Assembly: GCF_002159765.1 (NCBI RefSeq)
Contig: NZ_NFJH01000001.1
Coordinates: 358,749-422,748 of the forward strand
Reading direction: 5' to 3'
DNA: 64,000 bases
Source: Collinsella sp. An268
GTDB lineage: Bacteria; Actinomycetota; Coriobacteriia; Coriobacteriales; Coriobacteriaceae
The position numbers and the translations under genes are program-made. The stretch's first letter is position 1; the number at the start of each line of letters is the position of its first letter. This document shows positions 55,342 to 64,000 of this stretch, piece by piece. Below the pieces are notes generated by a model that searched no databases, was not told the DNA's origin, and worked only from the letters and a program-made list of their open reading frames with translations.

Positions 55342-56682
55342 CTAGGCGCGATGCGGCTCGAGTGCCTTCAGCACGAAGGCGTTCGCCTCACTGCAGAGCT
55401 CGTCGGTCGGCGCCTCGGCGAGAGTGCGCACGACAGGCTCGGTGCCGGAGGCGCGCACAAGCACGCGGCCGCGACCGGCGAGGAAGGCCTCGGCCTCCTG
55501 CGCGGCGGCGGTGACCGCGGGGTCGTTCATGGCGGCGTCCTTGTCGGTCACGCGCACGTTGATGAGCTCCTGCGGATAGAGCTTCACCGGCGCGCAGAGC
55601 TGCGAGAGCGTCTCGCGCTCGGCGCGGATGACCTCCATCATGCGCAGGCTCGTCATGATGCCGTCGCCCGTGCACTCGATATCGCCGAAGATGATGTGGC
55701 CGGACTGCTCGCCGCCGAGGCTGTACCCGTTCTGGCGCATGCACGCATAGACGTTTTTGTCGCCCACCGCGGTGGTCTCGTAGGAGAGGTGCGCCTCGTC
55801 GAAGGCCTTGAAGAGGCCATAGTTGCTCATCACCGTCGGGACCACGGTGCCCGCCGAGAGCCTGCCGTGCTTGTTGAGGTACACGCCGCAGACATAGAGG
55901 ATGAGGTCGCCGTCGACCACGTTGCCGCGCTCGTCTACCGCGATGCAGCGATCGGCGTCGCCGTCGTAGGCAAAGCCCACGTCGAGCCCCTGCTCAACCA
56001 CGTGGCGGCGCAGGCGGTCGATATGGGTGGAGCCGCAGTCGACGTTGATGTTCAGGCCGTCTGGCGAGTTGTTGATGACGCGCACGTCGGCGCCGAGGGC
56101 GTCGAACACGGGCTTGGCCACCGAGGAGGCGGCGCCGTTGGCGCAGTCGAGACCGATCTTCATGCCCTGGAGCGAGAAGTTGGCGCTCGAGATGAGGAAG
56201 CCGATGTAACGGTTGCGGCCCTGCATGTAGTCGATGGTCGAGCCGATCGCATCGCCCGTCGCGAGCGGGACCTCGTCCGACTCGCCGTCGATGTAGGCCT
56301 CGATGAGCTCGAGCACGTCCTCGTCCATCTTGTAGCCCTCGCCGTTGACGAGCTTGATGCCGTTGTCGGTGTAGGGGTTGTGCGAGGCCGAGATCATGAT
56401 GCCGCAGTCGAAGCGGCCGTCCACCGTCTCGTACGCGAGGCCCGGCGTAGGGATGACGTGCAGCATGTAGACGTCGGCACCCGAGGCGACGAGGCCCGCC
56501 GTGAGCGCGCTCTCGAACATGTAGCTCGAGCGGCGCGTGTCCTTGCCGAGCACGATGCGCGCCTTCTTGCCCTGGCGCGCACCGTAGTACCAGCCCACGT
56601 AGCGGCCGATCTTGAAGGCGTGCTCCACGTTGAGGCCGTTGTTGGCCTCACCGCGGAAGCCGTCGGTGCCGAAATACTTCAT
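55342..56682 (-). CDS. glmM: Phosphoglucosamine mutase
   Basis: A 446-residue alpha-D-phosphohexomutase converting glucosamine-6-phosphate to glucosamine-1-phosphate for peptidoglycan. It begins MKYFGTDGFRGEANN; the phosphoserine is in MISASHNPYTDNG near residue 100, the Mg loop is AYDGDADRC near 241, and the C-terminal RASGTEPVVR binds phosphate. I choose the second of two close ATGs (56682), with GAAGGA about 9 nt upstream. Confidence 0.95.
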   Translation of the reverse strand: MKYFGTDGFRGEANNGLNVEHAFKIGRYVGWYYGARQGKKARIVLGKDTRRSSYMFESALTAGLVASGADVYMLHVIPTPGLAYETVDGRFDCGIMISASHNPYTDNGIKLVNGEGYKMDEDVLELIEAYIDGESDEVPLATGDAIGSTIDYMQGRNRYIGFLISSANFSLQGMKIGLDCANGAASSVAKPVFDALGADVRVINNSPDGLNINVDCGSTHIDRLRRHVVEQGLDVGFAYDGDADRCIAVDERGNVVDGDLILYVCGVYLNKHGRLSAGTVVPTVMSNYGLFKAFDEAHLSYETTAVGDKNVYACMRQNGYSLGGEQSGHIIFGDIECTGDGIMTSLRMMEVIRAERETLSQLCAPVKLYPQELINVRVTDKDAAMNDPAVTAAAQEAEAFLAGRGRVLVRASGTEPVVRTLAEAPTDELCSEANAFVLKALEPHRA

Positions 56683-56804
56683 AGGGTCCATCCTTCCCAA
56701 AGGTCGGTAAGGTGCGGCCGCGGGGCGCGGTCGCACCGGGAGCTGCAAACGCATGCGCGCCTATTGTACCGTGGTCCCCCCAAAGCAAACCGCCCCGGGG
56801 CCCG

Positions 56805-59441
56805 TTATGCGGCAAAAATCCGCGGCACGCGGGGGCGCCTGACGCGGAGCCATGCCGCCCCGGCGGCGACGACGAGAAGGACCCCAAGGTAGAGCGCGCA
56901 TGCCGGCACGCCGGCGTAAGAGCCCGCCGCCGCGCGCATGCCGGATGCGGCGACGTTTACGGGGATGACGCCGCCGAGCGCGCCGAAGAGCCCCTCGGTA
57001 AAGACCCCGGGTAGCACGAGACCGCCGCTCACGAGGCCGAGCGCGAGCAGCGCCGCGAGGATCGGCGCGGCGGCGCGGCCCGCCCAGAGCCGCACCGCCA
57101 GGGCGAGCGCCGCGAACGCGAGCGCGGCGAGTACGACGACCCCCGCAAAGGCGAGGGCGGAGGTAACGGAGAGGCCGGCCACGCCTACGCCCGCCACGGC
57201 GACGAGCGCCGCCTGGGCAAGGGCGAGCACGGCGCATACGGCGCCCTGCGAGGCGAGCGCCGCGCCGCCGCGTCCGGCAAGGACCGCGCGTCCATCGACA
57301 CCCGGAGCGAGCAGGGCGCACGCGAGCGCCCCCAGCCATAGGGCCGTCGCCGCGGCGACGGGCAGCACCTGGGCGGGTGCGTCGGTGCGGTTGACCTGCG
57401 TCGTGCGGAAGCGCACCGGGTTCGCGGCGACCTCGGCACGCTCCGCATGGTTGGCAGAGACGGCGGAGAGCTCCTCGCCCGCCGTATCGAGTGTGTCGGC
57501 GATACCCGAGGAGGCCTCGCCGAGCTGCGCGACGCCGTCGCCCAGCTGGCGCTCCGCCTCAGCCATCGCGCCGATACCCTGGCCGAGCGCCCCCGTGCCC
57601 TGGTTGACCGCCCCGAGCGCCTGCCCGAGGGCGACGTTGCCCGCCCCGAGCGTCGCCGTGGCGTCTGCCATGCCGCCGAGCGCCTGCCTGAGCGCACCGG
57701 CGCCCTGCTCGAGGCCCGCGACCCCGCCTCCGATGAGCCCGTCGGCGGAAAGCTGGCTGCCGATGCCCGCGATGCCCTGGCCGAGCAGCCGCACGCTCTC
57801 GGCGGCGCCGGGAACGGTCTCGCCCGTCGGCAGCGGTTGGCCGTTCAGCACGAGCTGCGCCTCGGTTACCGCCCGGCCGATGCGGCTCGCGCGGTCGGCG
57901 AGGTCCGCGGTGGTCGCGCCCAGATCTGCCGCGGCATCGGAGACCGCCTCGGAGGCGCCCTCAAAAGACGCGATGTCTCCCGCGAGCCCCTCTTGGGCGT
58001 CATCGGCTACTGCGAGCGCCTCGGAGGCGGCGGCGGCCCGTTCGGCGAGCTCCTGCGCCTGCGCGGCGAGCGCGTCCGCGTCTGCCAGCACCTGCGCGCG
58101 CTCCTCGGCGATCGCGGCGAGCTCCCCGCGCACCTGCTTGATATCGGCGAGAACCTCCGTTGCCGACCGCGCGTCCGAGGAGGCGTCCGCATCGAGCGCG
58201 CCCTCGAGCTCGCCCATCAGCGCATCGAGTCGCTCCTCGGCATCCCCGTAGCGCTGCTCGAGGGCCGCGAGCGTGTCGAGGGCCCCCGCATCCGCCGCAT
58301 CCGTGCCGCCCGGGGCCTCAGCGCCGGCGCCGGATTCTTTCAGGGCCGCAGCCAGAGAGGCGGCGCCCTCGGCGACGGCGAAGACGTCCTCGCGCGCACC
58401 CGCGACCCCGTCGTGCACCGCGGCGGCACCGTCGCCGAGCGCGGCGGCGAGACCGGTCGCGCTCTCGAGCGCTTCCGCCAGCGTCTTCTGCTGCTCAGCA
58501 TAGCTCGACGAACCCGCGAGCCATCCCTTGAGGTCGCCCGACGCGCCCGAGAGCGACTCCCCGGCACCGTCGAGGGCACCCGCAAGCTTCGTCGCATACG
58601 CCCCCATGACCGCAGCGGAAGACGCGGCAGCATCCAACCCGTCGCCCAAAAGCGCCGCACCGGAGCTGATGGCGCCGACGCCCTGCTCGGCCGTCGCGTC
58701 GAGTCCCGCGGCGAGCGCCTGCGCACCGGTGCCGGCCGCCGTGACGCCCTGGGCGATGCCGTCGATCCCCTGCGCCAGGGTGCCGGTGGCCGCCGCCGTC
58801 TGGTCGAGGCCGTCCGCGAGGGCGGAGGTTCCCTGCTCGAGCCCGTCGAACGCGCTTTGGAGCATGGTGGTCCCGTCGGATGTCATGGTGATCCTCGACG
58901 CCTGGCCGCGCACGTCAGAGAGCACCGAGAGCAGGTAGTTCTCCCCAAGATCGCTCTTGAGGCGCGCCTGCACCTGCTTGAGCACGGCGCTCCCCGCCTT
59001 GGTGGCGAGCACGTTCTCGGAGCCGTCGGACACGATCTCGATCGTCGCCTGCGCGGGGTCGGTGCCCGTGAGGCTCGCCACCCGCTCCGAGTAGGTGGCG
59101 GGAATCTTCACGATGAGGGCGTAGGTGCCGTCCGCCAGCCCGGCGTCGGCCGCGCCCTCGTCCACAACCGCCCACGCGAGCTCGCTCGTGTCGGCAAGCG
59201 AGTCGACGAAGTCGTCGCCCGCGGCAACCGTGCGGCCCTCCGCATCGGTCGCGCCCTCGTCGAGGTTGACGACCGCGACCGGGATGCGCGAGGAGGCGTC
59301 GAGCGCCGGGGCGAGCGCCGCCACGGCGATGAGGGCGGCGAGCGCCGGCAGCACCGCGCACGCCGCGGCCGCGGCAAGGCGCCGGCGGTCGCGGCCGATG
59401 CGGGAGAAGGCGAAGCGGATCAGGGTGGAGAGGCGATTCAT
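56805..59441 (-). CDS. YhgE/Pip-family ABC-2-type membrane protein
   Basis: An 878-residue membrane protein. One N-terminal transmembrane helix (about 22-46) is followed by a long extracytoplasmic region (about 47-690) and five or six C-terminal helices (about 695-865). The external region holds many Gly/Ala-rich heptad-like segments of the form LxxGxxxLxxG. This layout is that of YhgE/Pip proteins, which include a phage-infection protein and ESX/type VII-associated factors. Its start overlaps the preceding ABC-like gene (ATGA), so the two form a unit. What it exports or anchors is unknown. Confidence 0.85.
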   Translation of the reverse strand: MNRLSTLIRFAFSRIGRDRRRLAAAAACAVLPALAALIAVAALAPALDASSRIPVAVVNLDEGATDAEGRTVAAGDDFVDSLADTSELAWAVVDEGAADAGLADGTYALIVKIPATYSERVASLTGTDPAQATIEIVSDGSENVLATKAGSAVLKQVQARLKSDLGENYLLSVLSDVRGQASRITMTSDGTTMLQSAFDGLEQGTSALADGLDQTAAATGTLAQGIDGIAQGVTAAGTGAQALAAGLDATAEQGVGAISSGAALLGDGLDAAASSAAVMGAYATKLAGALDGAGESLSGASGDLKGWLAGSSSYAEQQKTLAEALESATGLAAALGDGAAAVHDGVAGAREDVFAVAEGAASLAAALKESGAGAEAPGGTDAADAGALDTLAALEQRYGDAEERLDALMGELEGALDADASSDARSATEVLADIKQVRGELAAIAEERAQVLADADALAAQAQELAERAAAASEALAVADDAQEGLAGDIASFEGASEAVSDAAADLGATTADLADRASRIGRAVTEAQLVLNGQPLPTGETVPGAAESVRLLGQGIAGIGSQLSADGLIGGGVAGLEQGAGALRQALGGMADATATLGAGNVALGQALGAVNQGTGALGQGIGAMAEAERQLGDGVAQLGEASSGIADTLDTAGEELSAVSANHAERAEVAANPVRFRTTQVNRTDAPAQVLPVAAATALWLGALACALLAPGVDGRAVLAGRGGAALASQGAVCAVLALAQAALVAVAGVGVAGLSVTSALAFAGVVVLAALAFAALALAVRLWAGRAAAPILAALLALGLVSGGLVLPGVFTEGLFGALGGVIPVNVAASGMRAAAGSYAGVPACALYLGVLLVVAAGAAWLRVRRPRVPRIFAA

Positions 59442-60199
59442 CGGGCATCATCTTCTTGAGGGGCGAGCGCCTCGGCGGACGCCAGGTCGATGCCGCAGGC
59501 GCCGTCGGCCGCGCGCGCGACGGCCAAGTCGGTCGTCGCCACGATGGTGGCGCACGCGCAGGCGCGCGCGTGCCGGCCGAGCATGCGGACGAGGGCGGAG
59601 CCGTCTGCCGCCGCGAGGCCCGCCACAAACGGATCGGTCAGGTCGACGAGCGCGACCCGGGGGCGGCAGACGAAGGCGAGGGCCGCGGAGAGACGGGCGC
59701 GGCCCTCGGGGCCGAGCTCGCCGATGCGCCGGTCGACCTCGGTCGCGAGCTCGAAGGAGGCGAGGTAGCCAAGCACGTCCTCGGCAGATGCCGTCGTCTT
59801 CCTCCCCCAGAGCGAGAACTCCTGCGCGACGGCCTCCTCCACGGTGAGCACGTCCGATGGGGCGGCCACCCCGGTGAGCGCAGAGACGCCCAGCGTCCCG
59901 CGCGCCGGCCGCTGCCGAGCGAAACGCGGGCGGGCGCCGCCGCGTTGGGCGCGCTCCTCGCCGCACACGGCAAGCGAGCCCTCCGTCGGCATCACCAGGC
60001 CGGCAAGCGCGTACACGAGGTCGCGCAGCGGCGGGCGCTCCTCCCCCACCAGGGCGAGCACCTCTCCGCTGCGCGCCTCGAAGGTCACGAACTCAAACGA
60101 GCGCGCACGGCGCCGGCGCATGCCGGCGTCCCGCGCCACTACGAGCGCCTGACCAGTCCCTGCGCCCATCGACCTACAATCTTGACTATCCGTTGCCAC
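59438..60199 (-). CDS. ABC-like ATPase protein lacking a functional P-loop
   Basis: A 253-residue protein with the outline of an ABC nucleotide-binding domain: FEARSGEVLALVGEE (about 40-54), GLVMPTEGSLAVCGEE, and RVALVDLTDPFVAGLAAADG (about 181-200) as the Walker B position. The P-loop GxGKST is replaced by EERPPLRD, the LSGGQ signature by LGPEGRARL, and the catalytic Glu by Thr, so ATP hydrolysis seems unlikely. The GTG at 60199 is chosen because AAGGAGG lies 5 nt upstream; the frame is open further. It is coupled to the YhgE-type gene. Confidence 0.75.
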   Translation of the reverse strand: MATDSQDCRSMGAGTGQALVVARDAGMRRRRARSFEFVTFEARSGEVLALVGEERPPLRDLVYALAGLVMPTEGSLAVCGEERAQRGGARPRFARQRPARGTLGVSALTGVAAPSDVLTVEEAVAQEFSLWGRKTTASAEDVLGYLASFELATEVDRRIGELGPEGRARLSAALAFVCRPRVALVDLTDPFVAGLAAADGSALVRMLGRHARACACATIVATTDLAVARAADGACGIDLASAEALAPQEDDAR

Positions 60200-60357
60200 G
60201 GACCCTCCTTGCGACTCGCCCGCCGCGATTTGGCGCGGCGGCGGCAATATGTCCGTTAGCGTACCCGATACCCAACCCGCGCATGCACGGCAGAGGTCCA
60301 AATCGGTACGTCCCGTGCAGGCATGCGACCGGTGGCGCGGCACCGGGAAGCGCGCGC

Positions 60358-60363
60358 TATAAT
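60358..60363 (+). promoter_or_regulatory. -10 element of the gltX promoter
   Basis: A perfect TATAAT stands 58 nt upstream of the gltX ATG in otherwise very GC-rich DNA. No -35 match is seen. The 60200-60357 part of this divergent gap holds nothing else that I recognise. Confidence 0.5.
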
Positions 60364-60421
60364 GCATGTGCTCTCGCGGCCCCGCCGCAACGCGTGTTCA
60401 TATAAGAAAGTGAGTCCCACC

Positions 60422-61909
60422 ATGACCCAACCCGTACGCGTACGCTTCGCCCCGTCGCCCACCGGCAAGCTCCACATCGGCGGCGCGCGCACCGCGATCT
60501 ACAACTGGGCGTTCGCCCGCGCCAACCACGGCACGTTCATCCTGCGCATCGACGACACGGACCCCACCCGCTCCACCGAGGAGAACACCCAGGTGATCCT
60601 GCGCGCCATGCGCTGGCTCGGACTCGACTGGGATGAGGGCCCCGAGGTGGGCGGCGACTTTGGCCCCTACGCCCAGACCGAGCGCCTCGCCCTCTACCGC
60701 GAGGCCGCCGAGCGCCTGCTCGCCGAGGGCAAGGCCTACCCGTGCTTCTGCACGCCCGAGCAGCTCGCCGAGGATCGCGCCGCGGCCCAGGCCCGCAAGG
60801 ACCCCTTCCAGGGCTACCAGCGCCGCTGCCGCAACATTCCGGCCGACGAGGCGCGCGCCCGCATGGAGGCCGGCGAGCCCTACACCATCCGCATCAAGGT
60901 GCCCGAGGACCGCGGCGACGTCGTCATCGACGACGCCGTCCACGGCGAGGTGACCATCGCCGCCAAGGAGCTCGACGACTTCGTGATCTTCCGCTCCGAC
61001 GGCACCCCCACCTACAACTTCGCCACCGTGGTGGACGACGCCGCCATGGGCATCACCCACGTCATCCGCGGCGACGACCACCTCTCCAACACGCCGCGCC
61101 AGGTCATGGTCTACGAGGCGCTGGGGGCGCCCGTTCCCGTGTTCGCCCACATCTCGATGATCCTCGGCGCCGACGGCAAGAAGCTCTCCAAGCGCCACGG
61201 CGCGACCTCGGTGGAGGAGTACCGCGACGCCGGCTACCTCTCGGACGCCTTCGTCAACTACCTCGCGCTGCTCGGCTGGTCGCTCGACGGCGAGACCACC
61301 ATCATCCCGCGCGACGTGCTCGCGCGCGAGTTCTCGCTCGAGCGCATCTCCAAGAACCCGGCGACGTTCGATCCCAAGAAGCTCGACTGGGTGAACGCCG
61401 AGTACATCAACCGCATGGACAACGCCACGTTTACGCAGGAGATCCTGCTGCCGCAGCTCGTGGAGGCAGGGCTCCTCGACCCGGAGCCCGCGGTCTCGAT
61501 CGACGAGGAGTGGACGGACCGCCTGGCCGAGATCGTGCGGCCGCGCACCAAGATGCCCGCCGACGCCGCCCAGGTGGCAGCCCCCATCTTCGCCACCGCC
61601 GAGACGCTCGCCTATGACGAGAAGGCGGTAGCCAAGGGCCTCGCCAAGGAGGGTATGGGCGCCGTGCTCGACCGGGCCCGCGAGGCGCTCGGCTCCCTTA
61701 CCGAGGACGCGTGGACGGCAGAGGCGATCGACGCGGCGCTCGAGCCCCTACCCGAGGCGCTCGACCTCAAGAAGCGCGTCGTCTTCCAAGCGGTGCGCGT
61801 CGCCATCTGCGGCAACCTGGTCTCGCCACCCCTCGGCGAGACGATGGCGCTCATCGGCCGCGCCGACTGCCTCGCGCGCATCGATCGCGCCCGCACGATG
61901 GCGCTCTAA
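60422..61909 (+). CDS. gltX: Glutamyl-tRNA synthetase
   Basis: A 495-residue class I aminoacyl-tRNA synthetase. The HIGH motif is in RFAPSPTGKLHIGG (8-21), the KMSKS-like motif in GKKLSKRHGA near 257, and CFC near 113 is part of a zinc-like knuckle. A helical anticodon-binding domain fills the last 170 residues. In bacteria without GlnRS this enzyme also charges tRNA-Gln for later amidation. The ATG at 60422 has only a weak ribosome site; an in-frame GTG four codons upstream is an alternative. Confidence 0.96.
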   Translation: MTQPVRVRFAPSPTGKLHIGGARTAIYNWAFARANHGTFILRIDDTDPTRSTEENTQVILRAMRWLGLDWDEGPEVGGDFGPYAQTERLALYREAAERLLAEGKAYPCFCTPEQLAEDRAAAQARKDPFQGYQRRCRNIPADEARARMEAGEPYTIRIKVPEDRGDVVIDDAVHGEVTIAAKELDDFVIFRSDGTPTYNFATVVDDAAMGITHVIRGDDHLSNTPRQVMVYEALGAPVPVFAHISMILGADGKKLSKRHGATSVEEYRDAGYLSDAFVNYLALLGWSLDGETTIIPRDVLAREFSLERISKNPATFDPKKLDWVNAEYINRMDNATFTQEILLPQLVEAGLLDPEPAVSIDEEWTDRLAEIVRPRTKMPADAAQVAAPIFATAETLAYDEKAVAKGLAKEGMGAVLDRAREALGSLTEDAWTAEAIDAALEPLPEALDLKKRVVFQAVRVAICGNLVSPPLGETMALIGRADCLARIDRARTMAL

Positions 61910-62008
61910 CGGCAGCGCTCGGCGCAGCACCCCGGCCGGGCTCCCGGGCGAACGGTCCCGATCGCCCGGGAGCTCCCAAGCCGCCCCCCTCCCGTCCTTC
62001 CTTTCAAA

Positions 62009-62062
62009 GAAACCGCGTTCAGGCCCCCAACATGGTGGTAAATCGGGCCTGAACGCGGTTTC
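62009..62062. terminator. Long perfect hairpin between converging gltX and serine dehydratase genes
   Basis: A perfect 18-bp inverted repeat (62009-62026 with 62045-62062, arm starting GAAACCGCGTTCAGG) encloses 18 nt. On the plus strand CTTGTCTTT follows; on the minus strand TTTGAAAGG follows. It is well placed as a bidirectional terminator, although the stem is longer than usual. Confidence 0.65.
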
Positions 62063-62127
62063 CTTGTCTTTAGGGGTCGATGAGGGCGCATGGGACGCGC
62101 GTGCCGGACGTGGGACGGGAGCGCGCC

Positions 62128-63699
62128 TCAGCGGCAGCCCGCGCAGGCCGCGCAGGCGGACGGCGCCGTCGCGACCCCGCCGCGCGCCGTCTCGCGCAGG
62201 CTCGCCGGCAGCGCGCGCCCCACCTCGAGCATGACGCGGGCCATCTCGTCGAAGGGCACGAGGGGCTCCACCCCCGAGAGCGCGAGCTGCGCGGCCGAGA
62301 ACGCCGCCGCCACGCCGATGGCGTTGCGCGTCTGGCAGGGCACCTCCACGAGACCGCCCACCGGATCGCACACGAGGCCGAGCAGGTTGGAGAGCGCGAG
62401 CGACGCCGCCGCGAGCGCGGTCTCGGGCTCGCCGCCGAGCATCTCGACCAGAGCGGCGGCGGCCATGGCGGCGGCGCTCCCCACCTCGGCCTGGCATCCG
62501 CCCTCGGCGCCCGCCACGCAGGCGTTCTGGGTGAGGAGCATTCCCACCGCCGCGGCGGTGAAGAGCGCGTCCATCACCTGATGGTCGTCGAAGCCGCGAT
62601 GCTCCGCGACGGCGAGCACCGAGCCGGGCACCACGCCGGCGGAGCCCGCCGTGGGGGCCGCGACGATAACGCCCATCGTCGCCGAGCGCTCCAGCACGGC
62701 GAGAGCGTAGGCGACGGCCCTCGTCTGGACCTCGCCCATGAGAGCAGCGGTGAGGGCCGTCCCCGCGTGGGCTGCTAGCTGCGCCTCGCCGCCGATGAGG
62801 CCGCCGAGCGAGCGCTGCGGCGACACGATGGGCTCGGTCGTCTCCTCGCGCATGACGCGGAGCACGCGCGCCATCCGGGCAACCGTCTCCCGCTCCCCTC
62901 CGAGCTGCGCCTCGCGCACCGCCATGACGGCGCCGATGCTCATGCCGTGCGCGCGGCAGCGGGCCAGAAGCTCCGCTCCCGTGTCGAAGAACTCGTCTGC
63001 CGCCGCGACGACCGCCGCCGGGCCGGCGCCGGGCACGCGCACGTAGGTCGCCGTGTAGATGCTCGAGCGGCACTCGAGCTCGCCCAGAAGGTCCTCGGGC
63101 GGCAGCTCGTCCAGCTCGAACACCGTGTAGGCGCGCCCGCCCCGCTCGGTGCGGTACGTCCGCATAAACGCGATGTTGATATGACGCTCGGAGAGAAGCA
63201 CCGTGAGGGCGGCGAGGACGCCGGGCTCATCGCGGTGCGCGACGAAGAGGGTGTCGTACTCGCCCGAGATATCGACATCGACCCCGTTGATGCGGCTCAC
63301 CCGCACGCGGCCGCCGCCGAGGCTCTCGCCCCGGACCTCGACCTCGATGCCGCGCGCATCCTCCATCGCGATTTCGACCGTGTTGGGATGCAGGCGCGCG
63401 TCATCGCCGCCGAGCGCAAACGACCAGGCGAGCCCCGCCGCCTCGGCGTGCGCGAAGGCGTCACGGATGCGCTCGTCGTCCGTCTCGAACCCCAGGATAC
63501 CTGCCACGAGCGCCCGATCGGTGCCGTGGCCGCGGTAGGTGTGGGCGAAGCTGTTGTAGAGCGTAAAGCGCACGCGCAGGACACGTGCGGGGCACAGCGA
63601 CGCGGCGACGCGCGCCAAGCGGAGCGCACCCGCCGTATGCGAGCTGGAGGGGCCGACCATAACGGGGCCGAGGATCTCGAAAGCGGAAAGCGAGGGCAT
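62128..63699 (-). CDS. sdaA: L-serine ammonia-lyase, iron-sulfur type, single-chain
   Basis: A 523-residue fusion of the beta and alpha parts of the Fe-S serine dehydratase. The beta part starts FEILGPVMVGPSSSHTAGALRLAR and includes an ACT-like domain (about 145-215). The alpha part contains the cluster-binding Cys in NACVAGAEGGCQAEVG near 392 and CDPVGGLVEVPCQTRN near 440. The enzyme deaminates serine to pyruvate and ammonia. The last residues (ACAACAGCR) are Cys-rich. The ATG at 63699 has AAAGG upstream. Confidence 0.93.
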   Translation of the reverse strand: MPSLSAFEILGPVMVGPSSSHTAGALRLARVAASLCPARVLRVRFTLYNSFAHTYRGHGTDRALVAGILGFETDDERIRDAFAHAEAAGLAWSFALGGDDARLHPNTVEIAMEDARGIEVEVRGESLGGGRVRVSRINGVDVDISGEYDTLFVAHRDEPGVLAALTVLLSERHINIAFMRTYRTERGGRAYTVFELDELPPEDLLGELECRSSIYTATYVRVPGAGPAAVVAAADEFFDTGAELLARCRAHGMSIGAVMAVREAQLGGERETVARMARVLRVMREETTEPIVSPQRSLGGLIGGEAQLAAHAGTALTAALMGEVQTRAVAYALAVLERSATMGVIVAAPTAGSAGVVPGSVLAVAEHRGFDDHQVMDALFTAAAVGMLLTQNACVAGAEGGCQAEVGSAAAMAAAALVEMLGGEPETALAAASLALSNLLGLVCDPVGGLVEVPCQTRNAIGVAAAFSAAQLALSGVEPLVPFDEMARVMLEVGRALPASLRETARGGVATAPSACAACAGCR

Positions 63700-63850
63700 G
63701 GGCGCAGCCTTTCGATAGCGGGGGCAATCGGCCGGGAGGCGGCCGTACGGTCGCGTTCATTGTAGCGGGTCGGGCGCGGGCACGGTGAGTCGCCCGAGAC
63801 ATCCCGCGTAACAAGTTAAACAGCCGCCATCCCATGTCCGCACGGACCGT

Positions 63851-63856
63851 TATAAT
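63851..63856 (+). promoter_or_regulatory. -10 element upstream of the last partial gene
   Basis: A perfect TATAAT lies 73 nt upstream of the ATG at 63930. No good -35 is present. Confidence 0.45.
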
Positions 63857-63929
63857 CATTCACGCAGAACAGCCACTCGCCGTCGCTCCCGCGCGGCGCG
63901 TCACGGACACGGGAAAGGTAAGGCTCGCA

Positions 63930-64000
63930 ATGCCCGGTTCCGATATCAACAACCGCATCCCCCAGATCGGCGGAGGCGACCCCCTCGTGCCCTCCCCCGC
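63930..64000 (+). CDS. Unidentified protein, first 23 codons only
   Basis: From an ATG with GGAAAGG 10 nt upstream, the frame reads MPGSDINNRIPQIGGGDPLVPSP and leaves the window. The promoter and ribosome site support a real gene start, but too little sequence is present to identify it. Confidence 0.6.
   Translation, partial: MPGSDINNRIPQIGGGDPLVPSP

Overview
The window is high-GC actinobacterial DNA, most probably from a member of the Coriobacteriia (a Collinsella- or Olsenella-like gut organism). This rests on gene order (rnc-smc-ftsY-ffh, recG-rsmD-coaD, an Asp23 protein beside a FakA/YloV protein, a glgB-P-C-D-A cluster) and protein character, not on a database search. Most of the window is GC-rich and densely coding, with clean Shine-Dalgarno sites.

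Layout. 1-413 is the 5' part of ffh (minus strand). About 560-11660 is an AT-richer block that looks foreign. It carries a three-gene minus-strand operon: a large uncharacterised protein, a 1775-residue DEAH helicase with a DUF1998 Cys cluster, and a NERD-nuclease/UvrD-like helicase. The first two match type III Druantia anti-phage architecture (DruH + DruE); the third is extra. A RelE/ParE-like toxin reading frame without its own stop lies at the right edge. The block sits between ftsY and ffh, which are usually neighbours in related genomes. 11904-25393 is a long minus-strand housekeeping run: asp23, fakA-like, recG, rsmD, coaD, a coiled-coil protein, yceD, rpmF, plsX, acpP, rnc, smc, ftsY. 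25548-29215 encodes a heterodimeric ABC exporter behind an attenuator-like leader. 29694-34627 holds rpmB, a cluster of degenerate 12-nt repeats, a diacylglycerol-kinase-like gene, mscL with a zinc ribbon, metY, a C_GCAxxG_C_C protein and a thiamine pyrophosphokinase gene.

34881-48074 is a plus-strand glycogen/maltodextrin cluster: glgB, glgP, glgC, glgD, glgA and a fused GH13 amylase/GH77 glucanotransferase. GlgB and GlgA both end in long Lys/Ala/Pro-rich tails that are not part of the enzyme families. A LacI-type palindrome overlaps the glgP promoter. Together these genes would make ADP-glucose (GlgC/D), polymerise it (GlgA), branch it (GlgB) and mobilise it (GlgP, amylase/MalQ).

48207-64000 holds an FmdB zinc-ribbon protein; a minus-strand group rsmB-fmt-def-priA-metK-glmM; a YhgE/Pip-type membrane protein paired with an ABC-like ATPase that has lost its P-loop; gltX; a single-chain Fe-S serine dehydratase; and the first codons of an unidentified plus-strand gene. 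No tRNA, rRNA, CRISPR array or intact insertion sequence was seen.
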